64,000 bases of DNA from an uncultured Pelagibacteraceae bacterium (GCA_902595885.1 CACJRQ010000001.1:1-64000); one strand, 5' to 3'. Shown: positions 47,880-58,140, counted from the stretch's first letter. Notes: a model not told the origin generated them from the letters alone. Numbers and translations: made by a program.

Positions 47880-49257
47880 TTTTAATTTGGTTTTTAATTA
47901 ACCATAAACAAATTAATGATGGTATCACCATTATAGTTGTTAAAACAAAAAATGTTCCCCAATCTCCATTTAACCAGTCAACCAAAGCTCCAGAAGATGA
48001 AGCCAAAGTAGTACGACCAGCAGTACCAATTGAAGCGAGTAATGCGTATTGTGTAGCTGTATAAGTTCTATCTACTAGCAATGATATAAATGCAACAAAT
48101 GCTACTGTTGCAAAAGCTGCAGTGATATCATCAGCTATAACAGCAATTGCAAATAAAATTTCAGATTTTCCAGTCCATGCTAAAACCGCAAATAAAAGAT
48201 TTGTTATAGCCATTAAACCCCCAGCAAAGAACATAGTTTTAATTGTTCCAGCTCTCATGGCCATTACACCACCCAACAAAGTAAATACAACTGTTGTTAT
48301 CCAACCAAGTCCTTTTGAATAAATTGCAATTTGACCTTTGGAGAATCCAATTTCTTTATAAAAAACAATAGACATTCTTCCCATAAATGCCTCACCTATT
48401 TTAAATAAAAAAACAAATCCTAAAATTCCAGCTGCAATTGCAAAACCATTTTTTTTAAAAAAACTAATAATAGGTCCGCCTATAGTTCCCGTTATATATG
48501 CGATAAAATTTGTAATTATATTGCTAGATCCAAGTTTTCCTTCAATTAATTTATCTGTTTCTCTCTGTTTTGCTTGTCTATTCGTCTCAATAGGTTCATG
48601 AACAAACATCAATCCAATATTCATTAAAATTATCAATATACCTAAAATTAAAAAAGTAGCTTGCCAATAGTCAGCTACCCCTAAGTTTTCGAAAAATTCT
48701 GCTGTGAATAAAGCAACAACTCCACCTAATTTATAACCTGTCCACCACCCGACAACAGCCATAGCCGCACCAGCAGCCATTGATTTTCCCTCATTTTCGT
48801 TAATCTGCTCAATTCTTAATGCATCTACAGTTATATCTTGGGTTGCTGACGCAATAGCGATAATTAAACCTACAGTAATTAATAAAGCCAAATTTTCAGT
48901 TGGGTTAATCACACTCCATACAACAAGACTTAACAAAATAATTAATTGCATCAAAACTATCCAGCCTCTTCTATGGCCTAATTTTTTTGTTAGTACGGGA
49001 ATTTGAATTCTATCTATAATGGGAGCCCATAAATAATTGAAAGCGTATACTCCAAAAATTAAACCTGCCCATCCAATTGTTGATCTGCTAAGACCTTCTT
49101 CTTTAAGCCAAAGACTCAAGCTGCTTGCAATTAATACCCATGGAAATCCACTTATTGAACCTAATAAAAGAATTCTTACCATTCGAATATCTTTATAAAC
49201 TGTAAGAGAATCAAGCCATGTTTGTTTTTTTGTTTCAGACATAATTAATTTCTCCAA
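47866..49257 (-). CDS. ampG: AmpG-like MFS muropeptide permease
   Basis: MFS with LLLGSISGFPWVLIASSLSLWLKEEGLSRSTIGWAGL; QDITVDALRIE. Confidence 0.85.
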   Translation of the reverse strand: MEKLIMSETKKQTWLDSLTVYKDIRMVRILLLGSISGFPWVLIASSLSLWLKEEGLSRSTIGWAGLIFGVYAFNYLWAPIIDRIQIPVLTKKLGHRRGWIVLMQLIILLSLVVWSVINPTENLALLITVGLIIAIASATQDITVDALRIEQINENEGKSMAAGAAMAVVGWWTGYKLGGVVALFTAEFFENLGVADYWQATFLILGILIILMNIGLMFVHEPIETNRQAKQRETDKLIEGKLGSSNIITNFIAYITGTIGGPIISFFKKNGFAIAAGILGFVFLFKIGEAFMGRMSIVFYKEIGFSKGQIAIYSKGLGWITTVVFTLLGGVMAMRAGTIKTMFFAGGLMAITNLLFAVLAWTGKSEILFAIAVIADDITAAFATVAFVAFISLLVDRTYTATQYALLASIGTAGRTTLASSSGALVDWLNGDWGTFFVLTTIMVIPSLICLWLIKNQIKIGAK

Positions 49258-50684
49258 AAAGATGGTAAGAACAATACTAATATTGCAAACAACTCAAGTC
49301 TACCTAAAATCATACCTACAGTTAAAATCCATTTAGAAATATCAGGTAATACTGAAAAATCTCCATTAGGCCCAATAATAGGACCTAAACCTGGACCTAC
49401 ATTTGATATAGATGTGGCTGCTCCAGAAATAGCAGTTATAAAATCAAGACCTGTTAATGACAATAATGCAGCTAAAATAAAAAAAATTACAAAATAAAAA
49501 TAAATAAATGAAATAATTGATGCAATAAATTTATCATCTACTGATCCTTGATCGTATTTAATTATAAATATTCCCTTGGGATATATTATTTTTTTTAATT
49601 GATTTAATATAAACAAATATAGAATTTGAATTCTAAAGATTTTAATACCACATGTAGTAGATCCAGCACATCCTCCAATAAACATTAGTGCAAGAAATAT
49701 TGTTATGGGAAAACTTCCCCAACCATCAAATTCAGCATTAACATACCCTGTTCCAGTTAATATTGAAATCGTATTAAAAAAAATAGATCTTAAACTAAAG
49801 TTCCCGTTATTATTAAACAATAAATATATTGATAATATAATAATGCTTATAATTATTATTTTAATAAATGTTCTAATCTGAATATCTTTTAAAAAAATTT
49901 TTTTATTACCATTAATAAATTTAATGTATACAATAAATGGAATACTTCCTAAAATTATAAAAATCATTGATGATATTTCTATAGGAACACTGTCAAAATA
50001 TCCGATTGATTGATTATAATTAGAAAATCCACCTGTAGCTATGGTAGTCATAGAATGAGTTAAACTATCAAATTTTCCCATTCCAAATATCCAATATGAT
50101 AATGCACAAATAGCAGTTAGGCCTGAATAAATATAAATAAGTCTTAAAGCTATTTCTTTGGATTTAGGAAGAATTTTTTCAGATGAGTCGTTGCTAGAAA
50201 TTTTAAATAATTGCATGCCACCAACATTCATTATAGGCATTAGGGTAATTGCCATTACAATTATACCAATACCACCTAACCACTGAAGTATTGCTCTCCA
50301 TAATAGAATACCTTTTGGTGTATTCTCTAAGTCAGAAATAATTGTAGATCCGGTAGTTGTAATACCAGACATACTCTCAAAAAAAGCATCGGTAATTGAA
50401 AGCCCCATAGTTGAAAATACAAATGGTAAAGATCCAAAAATAGCAATACTTAACCAAGACAAAGCAGTTAATAAAAATGCTTGTTGTAAATTTAATTTTT
50501 TGTCGTGGTCTAGATTTGAAAGAAAAAATAATGATCCAAAAATTATAGTAACAATAGATGAACCAAAAAATGATGAATCTATTTCTGAATAAATAAATTG
50601 AGCAATTATAGGGATGAACATTGAGATCCCTAAAATTATTTGCAAAATTCCTAGAGTAAAAAAAACAGTTTTATAATTAGACAT
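49245..50684 (-). CDS. trkH: potassium uptake protein TrkH
   Basis: Trk/Ktr family repeats: SGITTTGSTII, TTIATGGFSNYNQSIGYF, ILTGTGYVNAEFDGWG, FIGGCAGSTTCGIKIFR. Confidence 0.92.
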   Translation of the reverse strand: MSNYKTVFFTLGILQIILGISMFIPIIAQFIYSEIDSSFFGSSIVTIIFGSLFFLSNLDHDKKLNLQQAFLLTALSWLSIAIFGSLPFVFSTMGLSITDAFFESMSGITTTGSTIISDLENTPKGILLWRAILQWLGGIGIIVMAITLMPIMNVGGMQLFKISSNDSSEKILPKSKEIALRLIYIYSGLTAICALSYWIFGMGKFDSLTHSMTTIATGGFSNYNQSIGYFDSVPIEISSMIFIILGSIPFIVYIKFINGNKKIFLKDIQIRTFIKIIIISIIILSIYLLFNNNGNFSLRSIFFNTISILTGTGYVNAEFDGWGSFPITIFLALMFIGGCAGSTTCGIKIFRIQILYLFILNQLKKIIYPKGIFIIKYDQGSVDDKFIASIISFIYFYFVIFFILAALLSLTGLDFITAISGAATSISNVGPGLGPIIGPNGDFSVLPDISKWILTVGMILGRLELFAILVLFLPSFWRN

Positions 50685-50775
50685 TTTGAAAGAACATTAT
50701 TTTATGGTAAATAAATTTCAACTCTATAAGAATTAATAAAATCGCCAATTTAAGATTTTTATAAAAGATATATTC

Positions 50776-52338
50776 GTGATTAAAAAAGAAATTTTAGACA
50801 AAACAAGTGCTTGGCCTTTCGTTGAAGCAAAAAAAATGCTTCGTGAGAGAAAATCATTTATTGATAAAAAAGGGAAAATTACACTTCAAACAGGATATGG
50901 TCCAAGTGGCCTTCCTCATATCGGAACATTTGGTGAAGTTGCAAGGACTTCAATGATGGTTAATGCCTTAAAGCAACTTACAGATCTACCAACAGAAATA
51001 ATTACTTTTTCCGATGATATGGATGGTTTAAGAAAAGTTCCTGATAATGTTCCTAATCAGGAATTACTAAACGAAAACTTACATAAACCGTTAACACAAG
51101 TTCCAGATCCATTTGAAAAATTTGCAAGTTTCGGAGAACATAATAATGAAATGTTAAAAGATTTTTTAAATAGTTTTAATTTTAAATACAGTTTTAAAAG
51201 CTCAACGTCTTTATACAAAGGTGGTTTTTTCAACCCAACTTTAAAAATTATTTTAGAAAATTATGATGGTATAATGAATATTATACTTCCAACTTTAGGC
51301 AAAGAACGTCAACAAACTTACTGTCCTTTTTTACCTATTTGTCCAGATACAGGTCATGTTCTTGAAATTCCAGTCATAGAAATTGATAAAAAAAATTCTA
51401 AAATAATTTTTGATAACAAAGGTACAAAATTAGAATCTAGTATTTTGGATGGAAATTGCAAATTACAATGGAAAGTTGATTGGGCAATGAGATGGTATGC
51501 CCTGGATATAGATTTTGAAATGTATGGAAAAGATCTTATTGAGAGTGCAATTTTATCGACCAAAATTATAAATTTAATTGGTAAAAAACATCCATCTGGA
51601 TTTGCTTATGAATTGTTTCTTGATGAAAAAGGTGAAAAAATTTCAAAATCGAAAGGAAACGGTATTACCATCGATCAGTGGTTAAATTATGCTTCACCCG
51701 AAAGCTTATCTTTATACATGTATCAAAATCCAAAAAGAGCTAAAAAACTTTATAAAGAAATAGTGCCAAAAGCTGTAGATGAGTATCTTGATAATATTGA
51801 AAAATCAAAAAAACAAACAGAACAACAATTGGTGATGAATCCTGTTTGGCATGTTCATAATGGAAACATTCCTAAAGAAGAGATGATTATGACCTTTTCT
51901 ATGTTGTTGAATTTAGTTGAAACAAGTAACGCTGACAATAAAGATTTATTATGGAAGTTTGTTAAAAAATATAAATCTAATATTAATGAAAAAAACTCTC
52001 CAATTTTTGATGGATTAGTTGGTTATGCAATTAAATATTTCAATGATGTTATTAAGGCTCAAAAAAAATATAAAAACCCATCTGAAAATGAAAAGTTAGC
52101 TCTACAAGCTTTAGTTAAAACCTTAGAAAAATGTAATGATCAGATGTCTCCAGAGGATATACAAACATTAATATACTCCACGGGTAAAGATAATGGTTAT
52201 GCAGAAAACTTAAGAGATTGGTTTAAGTTAATTTATGAAGTGGTATTTGGCGATGAAAATGGACCAAGAATGGGTTTTTTTATAAGTTTTTTCGGTGTTA
52301 ACGAAACAAAAGAATTGATAATTAGTAAATTGAAATAA
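50776..52338 (+). CDS. lysK: class I lysyl-tRNA synthetase
   Basis: GYGPSGLPHIGTFGE (HIGH-type) and EKISKSKGNG (KMSKS-type); LysRS-I length and layout; GTG start. Confidence 0.9.
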   Translation: MIKKEILDKTSAWPFVEAKKMLRERKSFIDKKGKITLQTGYGPSGLPHIGTFGEVARTSMMVNALKQLTDLPTEIITFSDDMDGLRKVPDNVPNQELLNENLHKPLTQVPDPFEKFASFGEHNNEMLKDFLNSFNFKYSFKSSTSLYKGGFFNPTLKIILENYDGIMNIILPTLGKERQQTYCPFLPICPDTGHVLEIPVIEIDKKNSKIIFDNKGTKLESSILDGNCKLQWKVDWAMRWYALDIDFEMYGKDLIESAILSTKIINLIGKKHPSGFAYELFLDEKGEKISKSKGNGITIDQWLNYASPESLSLYMYQNPKRAKKLYKEIVPKAVDEYLDNIEKSKKQTEQQLVMNPVWHVHNGNIPKEEMIMTFSMLLNLVETSNADNKDLLWKFVKKYKSNINEKNSPIFDGLVGYAIKYFNDVIKAQKKYKNPSENEKLALQALVKTLEKCNDQMSPEDIQTLIYSTGKDNGYAENLRDWFKLIYEVVFGDENGPRMGFFISFFGVNETKELIISKLK

Positions 52339-53390
52339 TGTATTCAAATTTAAGATCTTTAATATTTAAAATAGATCCTGAAAGAGCACATTTTTTAGCA
52401 ATTCAATCTCTTAAGCTTAATTTAGTTTCAAATATATTTGATGAAAACAAGCATGATCCCATTTTAAAAACAAATTTATTTAATCAAGATCTTGATAATC
52501 CCATTGGTATTGCTGCAGGTTTTGATAAGAATGCAGAGGTATACAACCCTTTATTTAAGTTAGGTTTTGGATTTGTTGAAGTAGGCACGGTTACTCCATT
52601 AAAACAATATGGAAATGAAAAACCAAGAGTATTTAGATTGGTAGAAGATCAAGCATTGATTAATAGGCTAGGTTTTAATAATCATGGATCAGATACAATA
52701 TTAAATAGAATAAAATCTAATAAAAAACTAGGTGTATTAGGTGTAAATGTTGGTCCAAATAAAGATTCTAATGATAGATTGAATGATTATTTAATAGGAT
52801 TAGAAAAATTTTCCGAAGTTGCAGATTATATTACAATTAATATTTCTTCACCAAATACTGAAAATCTCAGGAATTTTCATGATGAAAATAAATTAAAAGA
52901 GTTATTAAAATCTGTCTCAGAGAAAAAAAAACAATTAAAAACGGAAATTCCTATAGCTGTAAAGATTTCACCAGATATAAATGAAAATCAAATTGACTTA
53001 ATTTCAGAAATTCTTTTAGAAAATGAAATAAGTGCAATAATAATTTCAAATACTTCTGACGCTTCTAGGGAAACACTTAAAAATATACAGAGACATCAAA
53101 AAGGTGGTTTATCTGGAAAACCTATTGAAAAAAAATCAAATCTTTTAATAAGTAAATTCTATAATTTAATTAAAGGAAAAATTAAAATAATTGGAGTAGG
53201 TGGTGTTGACTCTGGTAAAGCAGCTTATGATAAATTTTTATTAGGAGCAGATTATGTTCAGTTGTATACCGGCATGGTATTTCAAGGACCCAATATTGCT
53301 GGCATGATTAAAAAAGACCTAAAAGAATTACTAAAAAGAGATGGTGTCAAAAATTTCTCAGAAATTGTTGGAAATAAAACTGTTTCTTAA
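52338..53390 (+). CDS. pyrD: dihydroorotate dehydrogenase (class 2)
   Basis: [62 protein letters not shown]. Confidence 0.95.
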   Translation: MYSNLRSLIFKIDPERAHFLAIQSLKLNLVSNIFDENKHDPILKTNLFNQDLDNPIGIAAGFDKNAEVYNPLFKLGFGFVEVGTVTPLKQYGNEKPRVFRLVEDQALINRLGFNNHGSDTILNRIKSNKKLGVLGVNVGPNKDSNDRLNDYLIGLEKFSEVADYITINISSPNTENLRNFHDENKLKELLKSVSEKKKQLKTEIPIAVKISPDINENQIDLISEILLENEISAIIISNTSDASRETLKNIQRHQKGGLSGKPIEKKSNLLISKFYNLIKGKIKIIGVGGVDSGKAAYDKFLLGADYVQLYTGMVFQGPNIAGMIKKDLKELLKRDGVKNFSEIVGNKTVS

Positions 53391-53401
53391 ATGTATTAAA
53401 C

Positions 53402-53430
53402 TTGACGCCTTCAATATCTCCCCTTATATA
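53402..53430 (+). promoter_or_regulatory. sigma70-like promoter for rpmB
   Basis: TTGACG (53402-53407), 17-nt spacer, TATATA (53425-53430), 12 nt before the rpmB ATG. Confidence 0.6.
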
Positions 53431-53442
53431 GGCACTGTTATT

Positions 53443-53754
53443 ATGTCAAAAAAATGCGAACTTACCGGCAAAATTCCTATGAAAGGTCATAATGTTAGTC
53501 ATGCTAACAACAAGACGAAAAGAAGATTCTTACCTAATCTTAAAAAAGTAAAATTTACAAGTGAGCTTACTGGAAGAAGTTTAAAACTTACTGTAAGCAA
53601 TTCAGGTGTAAGGTCAGTTGACAAAAAAGGTAGTTTTGATGAATTTTTAAAAACTGTAAAAAATAAAAATTTATCTCCTAGATTAAGAAAGTTAAAAAAA
53701 GTAGTTTTAATCAAATCCCCTTTTAAAAAGAAAACTGTAGCTAAATCAGCTTAA
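53443..53754 (+). CDS. rpmB: 50S ribosomal protein L28
   Basis: [33 protein letters not shown]. The ORF track start at 53341 lies inside pyrD and is rejected. Confidence 0.95.
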   Translation: MSKKCELTGKIPMKGHNVSHANNKTKRRFLPNLKKVKFTSELTGRSLKLTVSNSGVRSVDKKGSFDEFLKTVKNKNLSPRLRKLKKVVLIKSPFKKKTVAKSA

Positions 53755-54308
53755 TGAACAAATTATTTATCACTCTATCTATAATGATGGGGGTTGTTGT
53801 ACTATCTTCTAATTATTTAGTTCAGTTCCCAATAAACTATTTTGGATTAAATGAGATTTTAACTTATGGAGCTTTTAGTTACCCAATAGCTTTTTTAATA
53901 ACAGATTTAGCAAATAGGTCGTATGGAAAATTATTAGCAAGACAAATTGTATATTTGGGTTTTTTAATAGGAATTATATTTACATTGTTATTCTCAACTG
54001 ATTTTGCAGATTTAATCTCTGTTAGAATTGCAGTAGGATCAGGGGTAGCTTTTATTACCGCTCAATTGTTAGATATTCAAATTTTTGATCGATTAAGAAA
54101 AAAAGAATGGTTTGTAGCTCCACTTACTTCATCTTTGATTGGATCAACAGTTGACACATTTTTATTTTTCTCAATAGCATTTTATGCAACAGGAGTTCCT
54201 TGGGTAACTTTATCTATAGGAGATTTAGCGGTAAAAGTTTTAGTTGCTCTAATAATGTTGATACCATTCAGAATGTTATTGAAAATTATTAAACCAATTA
54301 AAGTTTAA
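53754..54308 (+). CDS. VUT family protein (YhhQ-like, probable queuosine-precursor transporter)
   Basis: Multi-TM protein with YPIAFLITDLANRSYGKLLARQIVY and VDTFLFFSIAF, as in the VUT family. Confidence 0.8.
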   Translation: MNKLFITLSIMMGVVVLSSNYLVQFPINYFGLNEILTYGAFSYPIAFLITDLANRSYGKLLARQIVYLGFLIGIIFTLLFSTDFADLISVRIAVGSGVAFITAQLLDIQIFDRLRKKEWFVAPLTSSLIGSTVDTFLFFSIAFYATGVPWVTLSIGDLAVKVLVALIMLIPFRMLLKIIKPIKV

Positions 54309-55180
54309 TATAAAAATTTATAAGATAAAATTTTATAAGCTAATTTTGCAACAAGAAAATTATAAGAATTAAATCCTTTAATTGGAGATAGTTCATTAAT
54401 ATCTGCACCAACAATTTTCGAGTTTTTAGCTGCAATTCTTATTATATCTAATGTTTCGTCCCACATAAGTCCTCCTGGTTCAGGTGTACCAGTTGCAGGC
54501 ATAATACTTGAATCTAGTCCATCTACATCGAATGTTAGATAAATAGTTTTGTTTTTAATTAGTTTTTTAAATTTTGTAAAATTCCATTTTTTTTTATCTT
54601 TTGCCCAAAAAATATTTATTCTTGAAGAATTTTTTTTTAAAAATGGTATTTCACTTTCTGAGATGTTTCTTATCCCAAATGAAATTAAAGAAACATTTTT
54701 ATAATCCAAACACCTCCTAATTGCTGAGGCATGTGAAAATTTTTCTCCATTATAACTTTGACGTAAATCTGCATGGGCATCAAAATGTAAGAGGCAAATA
54801 TTTTGATATTTTTTAGTAAAAGGAACAATACACCCAGGAGTTATTGAATGCTCTCCACCTAAAGTCATTGGGAAAAGGTTTTTATCTAAAATCTCTTTAT
54901 TAATATTTGAGATTTTATTAAGTGCTTTTTTGATATTTTTGTCAATTTTAAATGGTTTTAAAGTTTTAATACCTATTTTTTTATAAGGTTCGCAGTTTAG
55001 TTCTTCATCATATAGCTCAACTTGATGGGAGGCTTTAATAATTTCTTTAGGTCCATTTCTTGTTCCTCCCCCATAACTAACAGTTTTTTCTAAACCAAAT
55101 GGAACAATTACAGCTTTTTCTTTGAAGCTAAACTTATTATCAATTCCTAAAAATCCGTCTTTATTTGAGAGATATTTCAA
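54305..55180 (-). CDS. speB: agmatinase / ureohydrolase family
   Basis: LGGEHSITPG, LHFDAHADLR, LTFDVDGLDSSIMPATGTPEPGGL metal-binding motifs. Confidence 0.88.
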   Translation of the reverse strand: MKYLSNKDGFLGIDNKFSFKEKAVIVPFGLEKTVSYGGGTRNGPKEIIKASHQVELYDEELNCEPYKKIGIKTLKPFKIDKNIKKALNKISNINKEILDKNLFPMTLGGEHSITPGCIVPFTKKYQNICLLHFDAHADLRQSYNGEKFSHASAIRRCLDYKNVSLISFGIRNISESEIPFLKKNSSRINIFWAKDKKKWNFTKFKKLIKNKTIYLTFDVDGLDSSIMPATGTPEPGGLMWDETLDIIRIAAKNSKIVGADINELSPIKGFNSYNFLVAKLAYKILSYKFLY

Positions 55181-55182
55181 TT

Positions 55183-56226
55183 TTATTTAAATATTTTTGT
55201 AAAGTTTTTTCTTGTTCTATTTTTCCACTCACCTTTATGATATGCGTCACTAGCAATTAATGGCAAAACACTAGTCGCTTCTGCAAACACCATCTGTTCT
55301 TTCGTTATATCTACTTTGCCCCACGAGCTTGCTTCTTTTAATGTGGAGCTGCTGCATGCACCGTCTCTACTATCAGCAACAGTAATTTGAACAGCATATT
55401 TATGCATGTCTACATTTTTTCCTAATAGTTCAGCACAAATAACAGTGTCTTGAATAAAGTTTTTAGGTACACCACCACCAATCATAAATAATCCAGAACC
55501 TTTAGATTTGATTTTAATTTCTGTTAGTTCTCTAAATTCTCTAACGGAGTCTATTGTCATATGTTTTTTTGGATTTTGTTCTTGATGCATAACTAACCCA
55601 AATCCTGCACTCGAGTCAGTAAAAGCAGGACAGAAAATAGGAACATTGTTGTCAAAAGCGGTTTCAATCAAAGAATCTTTTTTCTTTGAATTTTTTTTTA
55701 AATATTTTCCCATTTGATAAATGAACTCTCTTGAAGTATAGCTTCTCGCTTCTAAGTTATTTGCGATTTCACATATGATTTTATCACACATTTGAAGCTC
55801 TTCTTCATCTATGTAGGTATCGTAAATTCTATCTATATAGTTGTCCCTAAGCTCTGTATCATCTTGAAATTGTGAACCTTGATAATGTTTAAAACCAAGA
55901 GCTTCAAAAAAATCCATATCGACTATAGAGGCACCTGTTGCAACGATTGCATCTACCATATTATATTTAACTAAATCTTTATAAATATTCATGCATCCTG
56001 CTGCAGAAGTAGAACCAGCTAAAGTAAGAAAAATTGTACAATCTTTATCTTTTAGCATATCGTTATAAATATTAGCAGCATTTGCTGTTTCTCTAGAAAC
56101 AAATGACATTTTTTCCATTGAGGATATAATTTTTCTACTATCAAAAGAAGTTATATCGATGTGCTCAATAGGATTTTTTAAGAAATCTATTTTACTGTTA
56201 TGACCTGGATTTTTTTGACCTGACAT
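55183..56226 (-). CDS. deoxyhypusine synthase family protein
   Basis: LTLAGSTSAAGCMNIYKDLVKYNMVDAIVATGASIVDMDFFEALG; ICAELLGKNVDMHKYAVQITVADSRDGACSSSTLKEASSWGKVD retains the Lys of the SWGK motif. Confidence 0.88.
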   Translation of the reverse strand: MSGQKNPGHNSKIDFLKNPIEHIDITSFDSRKIISSMEKMSFVSRETANAANIYNDMLKDKDCTIFLTLAGSTSAAGCMNIYKDLVKYNMVDAIVATGASIVDMDFFEALGFKHYQGSQFQDDTELRDNYIDRIYDTYIDEEELQMCDKIICEIANNLEARSYTSREFIYQMGKYLKKNSKKKDSLIETAFDNNVPIFCPAFTDSSAGFGLVMHQEQNPKKHMTIDSVREFRELTEIKIKSKGSGLFMIGGGVPKNFIQDTVICAELLGKNVDMHKYAVQITVADSRDGACSSSTLKEASSWGKVDITKEQMVFAEATSVLPLIASDAYHKGEWKNRTRKNFTKIFK

Positions 56227-57410
56227 TAAGCTACCATGTTAGCTTTATTAATGTCTTTATCATACATTGTCATTATTGGATTATCTTCAACTTGATAAAT
56301 TTCATTTGAGTAATAACCATTAAACTGAGTTCTAAATGTCAATCCGTATGCCCCAAGTTGACCAAGTTCAATATAATCATTTTCTTTAATATTATTTGGA
56401 AGCAAAAAAGGACCTTTCATATAATCCATGCTGTCACATGTAGGTCCAAAGAAATCAAAAGCAGTTAATTTTTTTGAAATTATTTTATTAGAATTTTCTT
56501 TAATCATTCTAGATGGGAATACAATGTTTGGTGTACCTGCATCAAAAAGAGTACCATAGGTACCATCATTAATATAAAGCTTTTGTTTTTTTCTTAAATT
56601 AACTCTTACAACTGTTGAGCCACTTTCCGCAACTATAGCTCTACCAGGCTCACAAATTATTTCAGGAAGTTTTTCAAGTTTTAAATTTTCTAAACTCTTA
56701 TTTATTTCATTAAAATAACTTCTTAAAGATTGTGGAATTAAGTCAGGATAGATTGTAGGGAAACCTCCACCTACATTAATGTAATCTGGAATAATTTTTG
56801 TTTTTTTAATTATATTTCCAATTTCACTAATTCCTTTTGAATAAGAAATTGGATGCATACATTGTGAACCAACATGAAAACTTAAACCAATCTTTTTAGC
56901 ATGTTGTTTTATAAGTCTTAACAAACCTATTGCTTCTGATGTTATAGCACCAAATTTTTTAGATAAATCAATTTCCGCATGTTCATTTGAAACAGCAACT
57001 CTTACAAATAATTCTAAATCTTTAGCGTTATTTGTACTTTCAATTATTTTAATCAGTTCATCTTTAGTATCTAATGAAAAAGTTTTTACACCATAATTAA
57101 AATATGCCTCTTTTATACTTTCTCTACTTTTAACTGTATGCATATAAGAGCATTTAGCTGTATTACTAAAATTTCTAATATTTTTAATTTCCTCAATTGA
57201 TGCAACATCAAATTGTTCAACTCCACTTTCTATGATTGTTTTGATTACCTCAGGGTGTGGATTGGTTTTGACTGCATATAAAACTTTACCCGGAAATTTG
57301 TTTAAGAAAAATCTAACGGCAGATTTTATGGAATTCTTTCTTATACAGTAAACTGGTTTTTCAGGTTTCAGTTGATTTACTAATTCTTCAACTGATTTAA
57401 ATTTTTGCAT
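56226..57410 (-). CDS. ornithine (or lysine/ornithine) decarboxylase, alanine-racemase fold
   Basis: YAVKTNPHPEVIKTI PLP Lys; HVGSQCMHP; CEPGRAIVAESG; GPTCDSMD. ATG at 57410 preceded by GGAGG is preferred over TTG at 57425. Confidence 0.9.
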   Translation of the reverse strand: MQKFKSVEELVNQLKPEKPVYCIRKNSIKSAVRFFLNKFPGKVLYAVKTNPHPEVIKTIIESGVEQFDVASIEEIKNIRNFSNTAKCSYMHTVKSRESIKEAYFNYGVKTFSLDTKDELIKIIESTNNAKDLELFVRVAVSNEHAEIDLSKKFGAITSEAIGLLRLIKQHAKKIGLSFHVGSQCMHPISYSKGISEIGNIIKKTKIIPDYINVGGGFPTIYPDLIPQSLRSYFNEINKSLENLKLEKLPEIICEPGRAIVAESGSTVVRVNLRKKQKLYINDGTYGTLFDAGTPNIVFPSRMIKENSNKIISKKLTAFDFFGPTCDSMDYMKGPFLLPNNIKENDYIELGQLGAYGLTFRTQFNGYYSNEIYQVEDNPIMTMYDKDINKANMVA

Positions 57411-57473
57411 TTTGAATGCCTCCAAAAAAAATTTAATAAAAAAAAGTCTTTTTTACAAAAACTTTAATATTTT

Positions 57474-57529
57474 CGCATATAAAAGTAAGCAGCACTAAAG
57501 TAAAGCAAATAATTCAAGCCAGATATGCG
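57474..57529. repeat. inverted repeat between divergent decarboxylase and regA promoters
   Basis: CGCATAT (57474-57480) and ATATGCG (57523-57529); similarity continues outward (ATATGCG-AAAATATTAA on minus, ATATGCGCAAAATTAATA on plus). Confidence 0.6.
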
Positions 57530-57576
57530 CAAAATTAATATATTGTAATATCCAGGAGAGACCCCATATAAGGCTC

Positions 57577-58140
57577 ATGAAAGAAGAAGTAAAACTCCAG
57601 AATCTTAGCGATTTTGAGAACAAGTCATTATTAATAGTGGATGACGATAATCCTTTCCGTGAGCGTTTAGCAAGAGCGATGGAAAAAAAAGGATTTGAGG
57701 TTTTTCAAGCTGAGAGTGTGCAAAAGGGAGTTGAATCTGTAAAAACTAAAAAACCTGGTTTTGCTGTTGTAGACTTAAGGCTTGCAGATGGTAATGGACT
57801 TGAGGTTGTAAAAGAAATCCAGTCTTCAAATAGTGATAGCAGAATTATCATGTTAACTGGTTATGGAAATATTCCAACTGCGGTAGCTGCAATCAAAGAA
57901 GGTGCTATTGATTATTTAGCTAAACCTGCAGATGCAGAAGATGTAGAGAAAGCATTATTGGCAGATCCTTCAAAAAAAGCAGCCCCACCTGAAAACCCAA
58001 TGTCGGCCGACAGAGTTAAGTGGGAACATATACATAGAGTTTTCGAGCTTTGTAATAGGAATGTTTCAGAAACAGCTAGAAGACTTAAAATGCACAGAAG
58101 AACTCTTCAAAGAATTCTTTCCAAAAGATCACCTAGATAA
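57577..58140 (+). CDS. regA: RegA/ActR/PrrA-type response regulator
   Basis: Receiver domain LLIVDDDNPFRERLARAMEKKGFEV...VVDLRLADGNGLEV; C-terminal Fis-type HTH NVSETARRLKMHRRTLQRILSKRSPR. Confidence 0.9.
   Translation: MKEEVKLQNLSDFENKSLLIVDDDNPFRERLARAMEKKGFEVFQAESVQKGVESVKTKKPGFAVVDLRLADGNGLEVVKEIQSSNSDSRIIMLTGYGNIPTAVAAIKEGAIDYLAKPADAEDVEKALLADPSKKAAPPENPMSADRVKWEHIHRVFELCNRNVSETARRLKMHRRTLQRILSKRSPR

Noticed and set aside
53341-53442. Upstream extension of the rpmB ORF into pyrD
   Set aside because: L28 starts at [10 protein letters not shown] (53443) with a good promoter (TTGACG-N17-TATATA) just upstream; the extension is pyrD in another frame.
57411-57425. TTG start of the decarboxylase
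   Set aside because: A GGAGG Shine-Dalgarno is positioned for the internal ATG at 57410.
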